Shown piece after piece: positions 1-12,100 of a stretch of 64,000 nucleotides of DNA. The notes beneath the pieces were generated by a model. That model was not told the DNA's origin. It searched no databases and worked only from the letters and a program-made list of their open reading frames with translations. The stretch lies in assembly GCF_049243985.1 (NCBI RefSeq), contig NC_135376.1, positions 39,227,001 to 39,291,000 on the forward strand, written 5' to 3'. Both the position numbers and the translations under genes were made by a program. Within the stretch, counting starts at the first letter, position 1; each line of letters begins with the position of its first letter. This DNA comes from Paroedura picta. Taxonomy: Eukaryota; Chordata; Lepidosauria; Squamata; Gekkonidae.

Positions 1-108
1 CAATAAAGGAATAACCTACAAGACAACACTGCAATGCTCTAAGCCTTCTATTTCAGAGATCTTCTGAGAAGAGGCCAGAAGAGAGGCCTTTGGCCAACAG
101 CAACTCAC

Positions 109-174
109 CTCTCTTCCTGCCTTATTCTTCTCTGCTCCTTCTCTCTGGCAGCTTTTTCTTCATCCTTATCTGGT
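109..174 (-). CDS. PTTG1IP: PTTG1IP exon 5 (basic/acidic cytoplasmic helix)
   Basis: The acceptor TTTTTGAGCAG is followed by A CCA GAT AAG, completing Lys from exon 4 and giving KPDKDEEKAAREKEQ then RRIRQEER. The exon ends GAGAG|GTGAGT in phase 2. The segment is a highly charged cytoplasmic helix, aligning without gaps to the human KPDRSEEKAMREREE region as I recall it. The final exon, with the RAEMKTRHDEIRKKYG region and the endocytic tyrosine motif, is not in the window. Confidence 0.93.
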
Positions 175-3100
175 CTGCTCAAAAATAAGAATAATAGGGA
201 CATGTATGATTTTGCATGTAACAACCCAAGGAGAACAAAAGACTTATTTCTGTTTATGCTCAAGAAGTGAAACAAGTTCAGATACTTGCTTTTTGCTCTT
301 TTTCTTCCTGCAGCAGCAGCAACAGCAAACACAGAGAGCAATAATGATGCTTCCCCCCACGACAGACATTGTAATAATCAGAGCTTCAAAATTCACTGGA
401 ACAACATAAGAGCACAAGTAAGACACTTGAAAATTAACCACAACAGTAAAAGCCTGTCTCTAAAAACTTAAAACCTAAGCACTATTCTATGCAATTTCAA
501 AACAGAACTTATTTTCACAAGTAATGTACCACAAGTTAAACTGTAACAGTCAGTGTAAAAGCTCCAGCAATGGCAACAATATTTGTGGACTATTTCTGAA
601 AGTCACTCACCACCACAGACACCCCAGCGAGCTGAACTCAGTGCACAAAGAGAGCTGGGCGGAAGGATATTCCTAACAGGATATTCTATGCATTTCTTGT
701 TGCTGCTGCACCATAAACACTGGGAAGAGGAAAGAGAATAAAAGGTAAATAAAACCACAGCAGAAATCAGCTAAAATGCAGAAACATAAGCAGTCCTTTT
801 TTGCTCAACTATATCATCATCATCATTATTGAACATAATAAAGCTCAAGTTGACAACTCCCTCCCTCTCTGGGGTGTGCGCCAAAGTGAGAGACAGAGAC
901 CGTTTATGCACTGAGAACTTCACTGCCCCATCTCCCGTGCAGGAGCACAGATCGGAGGCGGATGAGATGCACCAGGCCAAATGCTCCCCCATGTGGGTGC
1001 AGGAAGAGGTGGGGCAACCTGCCACGACTAAAACTCCAGCCTGCAGCCTGGCATGAAACCTCCAGTGCATAAACGGTCAGAGAGAGAACTGTGCCAATGA
1101 GAAGCAATCAGGTCAAATTGCATGCAGACAACTCACTCCTGACCTGATTGGCTTTCCCTGGGGGTGTGCTGCTAATAAGGAGAGAGCACTCTGCCAATGA
1201 GGGACAATCAGTTCAAACACCATTTTACCAATGAGGACCAATCAGTACAAATTGCACTTTGCTACACCACACATAAGGTGGCTATTATTGAACAATAGCA
1301 GGCAGCCAGGCCATGTTGCATCATAGAAGTATCAAATCACCCAGAGGTTGCTTCCAGACCTTGGGTTGTCAACCTTCAGGTAGGACCTGATCTCCCACAA
1401 TTATACCTGAACTGAACTCCGGATAACAGATCTATCCCCATGTGAGAAAATGACTGCTTTGGAGGCTAGACTGTGGCTTTATTTGCATCTGAGGCCTCCC
1501 CCATTCTCAAACACTGCATCTCCTCAGACTCCACCATAAAATCTTCAGGAATTTCCTAATCCAGAGGTGGCAGCTCTAGTTAGGCCTTGGCCCATGCATC
1601 TTTCCTCAAAGGCCAAAATAGGCCTGGAAAGGACCCTGTCCTTAACTTATTTAAACCCAGCCTGGAATATGGGGTTGCTAAGAAGAAGGAGGATCTTATA
1701 TGCTGCTTTTCTCTACCTAAAGGAGGCTCAAAGCAGCTTACAGTCGCCTTCCTTTTCTTCTCCCCACAACAGACACCCTGTGAGGGAGGTGAGACTGAGA
1801 GAGCCCTGATATCACTGCTCGGTCAGAACAGCTTTATTGGTGCTGTGGCGAGCCCAAGGTCACCCAGCTGGCTGCATGTGGGGGAGCACAGAATTGAACC
1901 CAGCATGCCAGATTAGAAGTCCGCACTCCTAACCACTACACCAAACTAGCAACAGTCACTGAGGGAATCCACAGCAAAAAGCTACAGGTGCTCCATTTAT
2001 CATTTTCACATAGTTTTAACTCCTAGTGGTGTTTTTTTAAGATTTCAATTTTTTCTGCAAACCTGAGGCTACTTTCAGGTTTATAGAAAGATATTTCTTG
2101 CCTTTATACAGCTCCAGATTTAAGTATCCAAAGACTGTCTGCCTTTCTTATTAGAATACAAGATTTAGTTCCAAAATAATATATCTGGTCACTAATAGAA
2201 ACTGGATGCTGGATTCTATTTACCATAGATTGATCCCATAAGGCAATTCTTAAGACAAGTGAACAAAGTTATACCAAAGGATCAAAGAACAGATCCAAAA
2301 TACTCAAAGAGGAATAAACTGAAGCTTGTTTTTAGAGTCTTAGGATTCTGCAACCTGTAAGTGCAATACTTTCCAAAGAAATGAAATTGTGTTTGGCATC
2401 ATTCAAACTGTCATAACAAAAGCTTCTTAATGCATTCATACCCAGGCAACATCCTCAGTACCAGAAGTTTCCTGTTTTAGTAGCATAAATCTTTTGCACT
2501 AAGAGTTGGGGTGTGAGCTGTTGGTAGTTGTCTTAATTTAATCATATTTGTTTTGTATTCACGTGATTATATTAGAAGTAAGAGATATTAAAAATCTCTT
2601 CCGATTTTAAGATCCCAAAAAATAGCTCTGTTGAGAACCTAGTCGGAGCCTGGAATAAGAAGCTCCTGGAAGCTATCAGCATGGCTGCCCCTCCATCAAT
2701 GCCTTCAAGCCTTGAGATGGACTCCAGCACCCTAATTTACTGTGGAACTAGGTGACGTGAAGCAAGCTGAGAGGCATCTAAAACAGTATTGGTGCAAAAC
2801 CATAACTAGATAACACAGAATGTGCTATACAGTTAATTAGAAATAAGAGATAGCACTGACTGCAGCAAAAAAAAAATGCTACTTTGCTGCTACCATTGCA
2901 TCACTTAGTTCACATCCGCCTGAGTGGTTTAAGTGACGCATGCAGTTGCTGACCCCCAAGTTTCTAAAGTATGATGATTAATTGTGATATTTTTGAAATG
3001 TCTACTACTGAGAAATATGTAGAGTGTTTCTGATTTGGATGCTAGCTGTACTATAGCAGAGAGACTCGAAATGCCCAGTGCACTTTCTGGTGTATATATG

Positions 3101-6100
3101 GAACATTTTGATCCACTTTCCATAATGGATGTTGACAGGATCCTCAGACCTGTGAAGGCTACTATGGATCCTTGCTCATCCTGGCTACTGATATTACATG
3201 AGGTCCACATCACTAATTCCATGATGTTCATCATAAGTCAGGGCAACTTTCCTTATCACTGAAATAGTTGTCATCCAGTCCACTACTGTTTTTAAAAAAC
3301 ACTAGAGAAGAATTAACTTGTCAATTATTTGCCCTTTCTGGGCAAGATCTATCAGATGGCAGTAGCAGAACCACTCCAAGTCTTCCTGGATGACTCATCT
3401 GCTCTTGGAACTCTTTCAGTCTGGCTTTAGGCCAGGCTACAATCCAGACACTGTGCTGGCAACTTTAGCTGATGATATCCATCTTTTATGTAGACAAGGG
3501 CCATGCTTCTTCATTGGTCTTACTGTAGCTTCTGAGACTCTGGACCATGCCATCTACTTTAAGCAATGGGAAATAGAACTAGAGATCAAAGGATGTGCTT
3601 TGTATTGGTTGACATAATTCCTCAAGGGAAGAGACCACTGGTTATTAGGGTAGGGGTTATGCTGTGATTTTACAAGCTTGGTATTATTCCCCCCTCCCCA
3701 ATGCTATTCAATCTTGATTAAAACCCTTAGGATAAATCAGTCAAGGTTTTAGATTAGGCTGTCATCAATATGCTGATGATACCAAACTCTATTTCTTTAT
3801 CCAAATTGTCTGATGATGCTGTATAGGTCTTGCATCTGAGCCAAATTAATGGCTAAGGGTGAACAAGTTGAAATGAATTCTGACAAGGTGGAGTAAATGC
3901 TGCGTGGGAAGACTGAAGTATGTAAAGACATTGTGCTTATCATATTTGATGGGGTCAAACTGACACTTGCTGACTCAGTAAAGAACCATAGGGTTATACA
4001 CAGCATTACTGATGAAGACGTTAATACAGATGCCAAAAATGCATTATTTTATTTTCATTAAGCCAAGAACATGGCACACTATCTTAACTCAGCTGATCTA
4101 GCCATGTGGATCCATGCAACAACTTCATCCTATTGGGATGCACTCCATATTGGTCTACCCTTAAAGTGAACTTGAAACCGCATGGCAAAGAACACCTCAA
4201 CCCAGTTAATATTGGGCAGAACATGTATGTCATTCTGCACCCATGCCTCTGGATACCAATCAGGTTCAGTTCAAGGTCCTGGTTATCTATAAAGCCTTTA
4301 ACGGTCTTGGACCCAAATACCTGCCGGACCGTCTTTCCTAGCATGTTCCATCATACCAGCTTCAGTCATCTGAAGAAAGCCTTCTGAAGGTACCACCCTG
4401 CATATGAGCAAGACTGGCAACTGTCCATTCTCATCTATTCTCTGTGATAGTTTTTACCTTGTGTAACAACCTGCCTGTGGTCAGGAAGGCTTTCCCATTT
4501 TTATCATTCTACAGATTGACCAAAACAGAATGTTCAGGAGAGCACTTCTATAAAGTTAATGAAACTACAGTAGAATGGAACAGTTCATCAGAGCATCATT
4601 AATGGAACAGGACTGCAGTTTACTGCCAAGATTATTGTTAAGTATTGTCTTGCTTTTATTGTATTGTCTTTTACCTTTGTAATTCTACTATAACCAGCGT
4701 AGAGAGTTTGTTGTTTGCAGTGCCTTCTAATTCTGTAATCCTAATCAAATTGCGTTGCTCACTGGATATCTTATGATTTATGACTTAATTTTTTAAAATT
4801 ATGTAAGTCTCATTGAGAAAGGAAGGTTATAAATAAAATGTTACTGTATGATGAGATTTGGAAAGCACTTCCATACAAGTCAGAAAGAAATGAACTGAAA
4901 TTGCTCAGTATTGTTTGCTAGATTGTTGTGTCTATCCCTGATCCATAAACAAAAATGTTTTTAGATGGTTGTCAAGAGATTGGCTCTCACATATTTTGCA
5001 TTTATGAATCTCCAAAAATATATGCTTTTAGTCTATATTCCAAGGGGAAAACACTATTAGAAATATAGAGATATCAATATAGGATTTATTGGATCATATG
5101 GCATGTATGTTGGGTAGCCAGGAGATCCTACGATTGTAGGATTGTCTGGCAGCCAGGAAAGAGATGTTTGGAGGTGGTTAGCCATTTCTTGCTTCTGCAT
5201 TATGACCCCTGTCTTCATTGGAATCTCTCATCCAAATTCTATCCCAGGCCAACTCTACTTATTTTCCAAGATCCAATGTGCTTGGCCTACCCAGATCAAG
5301 GCATATCAATGAAGAAGATCCTGCCCAAGCTAGTAAGGAAGATATGGCTGTTTTGAAATACACAACTTAGTGCCTGTACACTGAAAATAACAGGCCTTAA
5401 TTCACATGCTATATTTATTGTTGTTTCTCAGTGGCTACGCTGATTAAATGTTGGAAACAGAATTAAATGTTCAGTGCCTTCTAGTTCAGCAGAAACAATT
5501 CTCTTTTATCCCAATTGAGGCAGAAATGCATGAAAGAAGACTTGACTAAAGTGCCCTACTACATGAAATAGTTAGGCTGGAGGTGAGAGATCTTGCTCTA
5601 TCAGACCTGTCCTATTATCTCAGAAAGCATGATAAAAGCTACAAGAGAGTCTTATGGCTTGATGTTGCTGCCCTGCTTGTATGTTCCCACCAGCAGAGAT
5701 GGAACAAGGAGAAATGAGTGTGATGAGCAAAATCCTCTGCAATTCTGTAATGTTTCCACTAGTAATGTTCTTAACAACTTGTATCATACTAAACAACAAA
5801 GTAAGCCCGGAAGCAGAAGCTTGCTGCTTTGTGGTGCTATTTATGTGGTGTATCATCGGCAAGTCAAAGTATTCTGCATCATAAATTATTATTCCCAATA
5901 ATATGTTGGGTAAGTGCTGACATTCTTAGGATCTGTATGAGAAGTTTGAACTAGTGTGTGATTGCAAAAGGTTGTGTCAATGATCCCTATTTTAGCCAAC
6001 ATATGTATAAAATGAGTGAAGACTTCCTATGCCACAAATTTCCAGGTGACATATGTAAAGCAAAAGTGTTTGAAAAGCAATAGAGCACTTTCTGTATTAG

Positions 6101-9100
6101 CAACAAAATACAAAGGGGTCAGACAGACCCATTTTAGTAACTGGCTGCTAACATAATGTAACTGTTAATATAAATCTGTCTGTGTCAGGTTAGCAAAGTG
6201 CAGTTGAACTGTTTTTGAGAGAAACTGCATTCTTTCATTTTCTAACCCTTTGTTGCACTTCTAAATTGCTGTGGTTTGTTGCTTAAAGCAGGGAACTTTT
6301 AAAGAACGTATCAAGTTGAGCACTATAGCGCTATAGCACTTCAGTGCTATAACAGCACCATTGAGATGCCTTGACTCAATGGACTCAAGGTGTCTCAGTG
6401 TTGCTGCTATAGCACTGAAGTTCTATATCAGTTTAGTGCTATAGTGTTCAACTTAGAACATCCCACATATTTAAAAAAACTATGAGGAAGATGATGTGGT
6501 GAAAAAGGGTAGGGGGGAAGTGGTGCTGTTTGAAATTACCATAATGCTTCAAGGATGGCTCATTAACGGAAGGAAATTCACTGTATGATGCTCCCATCCC
6601 TGTATCGCTTTACTTGAAATTGGGCCAACAGTGAATAACATCCAATTTAGAATGGCAATGGGAAAATCCTTAAAGGCTTGTCTCATGTTTACAAGCTGAG
6701 AAACTGCTTCAGTTTCTAGTTCATAACCATATAAGTCCATTTTACTGACAATAACATCATGATTAAATTTGCCTTCTCATTTTTAAATCAAGTTTCCTGT
6801 CTTGAAATTATCACACAAGGGGCAGTGCACACTGGATCCTGCTCTTCAGATCTGGAAGAACACTAGTTTCATCCTCCGTCATGCCTCTGCAAACAGAAAC
6901 ATGTCTGTACAGAAAGTACAGCAGACAGTGGTCAACAGAATATCACATGCTTTGTATGTACTCCTAGGTTTAATACTGGGCACATCCAGTTTTAAAAAAC
7001 AATGCCTGGGGAAAGATGTTTTTTCGCTTGGAGACCGAGAGCAGCTACTAGTAAGAGTTGACAGTATACAAAGCTAGATCAACCACTGGTTTTATACTCT
7101 ATACAGTTTCCTATCATAATGGTACCTAATAGACATTGTCCCAGTATTTCAATCAGCTGTTGTTTATTCTAAGCACAAGTAAAAGTGAAATCAGAAAATG
7201 ACATCTCTCTCCTAATGTTGCTGCAAGTTTTATTTAGAAGCTGGTCCCATTAAACAGCACCAATTCACTTTTGCCCATGCATAGAACTGTACCCTAAAGC
7301 TATATGCCAATTTGTGTTTAGCCTAATGCCAACTTCATCTGTTTTTAAGAGAAAACTAGAAAATGACAAGGTAAGATCTGACGATAATAGAAATTTTGAG
7401 TCTACAATTCTGTTAACACAAAGACTGTTTATTAGCATGACCAACTGTGCATGTGCATAGGAGTGTTTTAAGGATTTACAGAGCCTGTAGTACCCGAGCC
7501 AGTTTAAGGATTTGCAGGGCCCTAGAAGAGTACAATTGCAGGGGGAGCAGCCGGACTGGGGGCACAGAGGGCCCCCAGAGTGGAAAGGAGTGTCACAAGT
7601 ACCCTTAAAGAGGGGAAGGGGTAGAGGAGAGGGGCTACAGCCCTGATTTATAAGGGGAAGGCCTCAAGTGGTGCCGCTGGCAGCACAGGGGCCTATAGCA
7701 TGTGCTGCATGGATAAAACAGCCTTGCATGTTCATACTCTTGCCTCTTAAAACAATTCTGACAACTGCCACATCCAATTTAGAAAACATCAGAAAGCCAG
7801 TAAGTTACCTAAGCTAAAGATCCCTACCAACATCATTAGTCTAATGAAAAAGGTAAAACTAAAGAAATGAAGACCATTGGATGAGACTGAATTGGACACA
7901 ACCAATAAAACCAATTCTAGCCATGAAATCTTGAGCACCACTGATTTCAGTGGATCTGACTGAACCATTGAATAAACCTTAGTATTAAGGTTTAAAAGCC
8001 CATAAGCCATACGTCTATAAATCCAAGAATTAATAAAACAGTAAAACAGAAATTTGCTATATCAACAACACTATGTTGATATAAACGGCTCAAAAACCTT
8101 AATCTTACATTATCAGAAAAGGAGGAGTGTTTCAAAATTCATTTTCTCAGGCAATTATCTCTTTCTGCTTAATATTTTGGACAGTAAAACAGAACATGGG
8201 ATAATGAATTTTCTATCATTTGGCAGCTTGAGTAACATTGCTTTCATCCAAGATGATAATGTGGTGCAACATGCAATCTTATATGCCCATCTCAATTTAG
8301 GAACTGATAATATGTTAAAGAACAGACACAGATCAAATTCAGTGGAGTGTTTAATTCCAAGATGGAGAACATTTCCACTTAGTATCTCTTTGAAGGTCAT
8401 TCCACCATATATAAACTGTTTCTGTCTAAGTAGTGATGGCCTTTTTCAATTAATTTTTGTTTTACATAACCCCAAATGCTTCACTTTAGCATACACAATG
8501 TCATGCCATTATGATCAGCTGCGTTCTTTTGCTGATGACACAACAAGGATTGAGGAACTTTTAACATTAACTAATCAACATTTATATTTTATTATTATAT
8601 GGTCTTCCAGATCAATGTTGAAATTTTTGGGAGGCTTAGTCTGAGTTGCACTACAGCAGAAGCAATACATGGTGGCATAGTTAATACTTTTGCAAAAAAA
8701 AAAATAGACTGAAGTTTCTCAAGTTTTTCTACTGGGCCCAGAAATCAAATCTGAGATCCATATAAAATGTGCAGTATCATTATGGTCTTGTAAGCTTTTA
8801 AATGCACTGTGATATACCGGGGACCTTGAACACAATAAAACTTTTTAATGCCAGTTGTGCTTTCTGTTTAAGATATTTAATATACTTGGACCATAACAGG
8901 TCTTCAAAACATGTAAGTTCATGTTACATACTGCTGTGTCTTTCAGCAATGCTTTGTTTCACTCTTCACACAGTGCATGTTTTAGAATATAATATCAAAA
9001 ACACCAAGTAATCAATAATCAATACAATTTGCTGCAACTCTTTTAAATGGTATTTTAGAATTACATGGTCTAGCTCAAATAAATATGTTATTTATCTGCC

Positions 9101-12100
9101 ACCCTTAGTCTTAAAAAACTGGTATAAGTTTCACACACACACACTAGGAGATACTGCCCATTTGGGCAAAGTTATGGACAATTACATACATGTATTTTTA
9201 TTGCACATACAGATTCTTTCTTTTTATCATGCTGGATAAAATGTGGTGTTAGTGCACATCAGAATATCCGAACAGCTCTGAATTAGGCTGACTATTTTGA
9301 TTCCACACTCCTCAACATGCAACCAGTTGCGTGACCTTGGGCTTGCCACAGCACTGATAAAGCTGTTCTGACTGAGCAGTAATATCAGGGCTCTCTCAGC
9401 CTCAGGGTGTCTGTTGTGGGGAGAGGAAAGGCAAATGTAAGCTGCTTTGAGACTCCTTCAGGTAGAGAAAAGTGGCATATAAGAACCAACTTTTCTTCCT
9501 CTTCTATTTAAGAACACAGCATACAGCAGGACTTAGTGATTACTTACAGTAACATTTTTCAGGCACTCTTGACAAGTTTTATTCGTGTACTGGTCACAGC
9601 CTATTGAGATGGCAAAAGACAGGGAAAAAGAGATTAAAATAGTGTTAATTATAAAATAAGTAGCACAAGATCCATTTATTTTTGGTTGTCAAATAAGGAG
9701 TTTCCACCTGCAAAAAGCTACTGGTTATGAGGCTAAATTCTGTTCCTTGTTACTTATAATATACTTTAAAATACTTTTGAATCACCCCAATTCATACATC
9801 TTTAGAATCGGGAGATTCTTACTTTACTATATTTCTCTGCTTTGCAGGGCTTTGCTCAGAAGCCAAACTTTGGACCATTCTATAGAACCATGTATCACAG
9901 TTTCCTGATTCCAGGGATGTATGAGTAGTGGAAGTCCAGTTTTACTCTGGGGTACAACATGCTCAACCCCTTATCATTCCTCTTGGATTCCTTAATCAGG
10001 CAACATGATGTAGAATCTTAGAGAGAACAATTCCAGGGATGACAAACTGGATTAGTCCAAAGCTTATTGTGAAATGCAGAGCTGTTTAAACATCCAATAT
10101 TATTTGTAGATGGACTGCATAATAAGAAATCAGGAACAAAAAAATAGGGAACTGGGAACAAATTCAGTTTCATCAACTAATGAGAGTCAATGTAAAAACT
10201 TATTTCCCTGTGAGCTGTTTGTTATTCTAACCTCCTCAAACAGGAGATGTAGTTGCAAGGTTTGTTCACTTATTTTGTAACAGTCATTTCTCACATTAAA
10301 AGCAGCAAATGGCAACAGCTCTTTGAGAAGAGGAAGCACCAAAGCCTGTGTGATCATCTTGCGCTGTTATCCAAGATTGTACATATGTTTGCTATATTAG
10401 GAAAATATGGTACCAGATCCGTGTCGATACATGAAGTGAGTAAACTGTGAGAAATCATGAAGATTTAAATCTGCTCAAGACCACACTAGTTAACTCAAGT
10501 TTAGACCTCAGCATAATGACTGAAAGTTCAGAAAACGTCCCAAATCCTGCATACATTACATAGTCTTAAAACCTATTTGAGTCATTATTTGGGGCCTAGC
10601 TAAATTTGACACTGCAAAATTCATGGCTGCCTTCTTCCAGCATTCTTAGAGCAGAAACAATGGAGCCTGACTGGGACTGTGTGTTGAGGGAAAAGGGAAA
10701 CTCTTCCATTTGTGCTTAATTTTTCCACTACCTCTTATGCTGTTATTATTAGTTATTATTAGTCTTCAAAAGAAAAGTACAATTTCCCTTCCAAAGCTAT
10801 TAACAGTTCATATGATATTTTTGAGACTGCATGTGAATGGGAGGGGGGGGAAGGGAAGAGTCAAGCACCCTCTTCTACTTGCAGCCCCAATCCAATTCAG
10901 GACCCTGCGTGGCAGCCATTCTCAATGTTTTTTTTTAAATGAAAAAAATCAGCATCTTCTCCCAATACTAGGCTCAGTTTGTTCTTTTGGAATTCAGTGT
11001 CTTGCTGTGACATAGAGGCTAGGATGCTTCATAAAGAAATGTTGACCAACAGCATGTCTGAGTCAGGGCAGAGAAACAAAATCCACATACCTTGTGATGG
11101 GGCAACCAAAATGACACAAAACATTGTGCAAGCTTTTGAGCTTATCAGAATTCTTCACCAGGTTAAATCGGGATCCCCAATGTGGTGCCCATGGGTGCCA
11201 TGGCGCTGGCCAAGACCTGTCCTGGTGCCCACCAAGTATTTTTAGAAATTAGGCAGGGCTGGGTGGGGGCATTTGCATATCAGGGCCTCTGATTGGCTGT
11301 GCAGATTAAAAGACAAAACAGAGCTTCTGCCTGAAATGTTGAAGTGGTGCTACTACAGTTATATATAGTTTTTCTTCCTGATATTCTGTGGTTGGTACAA
11401 CCCCCTGAGGCAGCCTTTTTGTGACTGCACCCACTATCTGGTGTCAGAATTCCAAAGATGCCCACAAGCTCAAAAGTGTTGGGACCCTTGGGCTGGATTA
11501 CAAAAAAATTTAAATGGAGGAAAGACAAGCATATTGATCATACTCAAGCATTTCATGGATTTTGTTTCTTGTTCTGGATTTTACATGGGCTAATATGGCT
11601 GTCTATAGTTTCCCCCCTTAAGTGGAAGAGAAAATTTCTTAGAACCAGTTATAAGAGCGTTAGACAATGGACTTAAGGAAGGGTCATAAAACCACTGCAA
11701 TCCATTTTGCTAGAGTTTATGCAGCTGACAGTAATTCCAGCAATGAACAGCTGTTCTAGTGACCTCAGCTACCATTACATTGCTAGAGTCCCTTAAGATT
11801 AGCACTTAATTTGTAGCCGAAGTCTGAACTGACACTGTCAAAGGTTCAACCTTCCCTAAACTCTTGAAAGGAACACTTCCCACAGGCTGCAAACAAGGTA
11901 CCAAGCCTGGTAGCTAAGTCCAAACCTATGCCCAAACACTAAGTGGCACACGCTGGATGCAAGGACCAAAATCAGACTAGTGAGTGAAATGTCCATGCCC
12001 ACACTTCCAAGTGTTTACAAGGGAGTGCTAAGGATCACATGGCCTTGGCTGCACACCCTGGGCGCCGGGAGACTTCGATTCGGACTCCCTCCCAGAAATA

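Noticed and set aside
5593-5901. Overlapping plus and minus frames near 5.6-5.9 kb considered as an exon
   Set aside because: No homology, no splice consensus at the frame edges, and it is inside PTTG1IP intron 2.
8054-8644. Longest plus-strand frame in PTTG1IP intron 2 (196 codons)
   Set aside because: Low-complexity composition, no domain, no splice or promoter context, and it overlaps possible LINE-derived sequence; most likely chance in AT-rich DNA.
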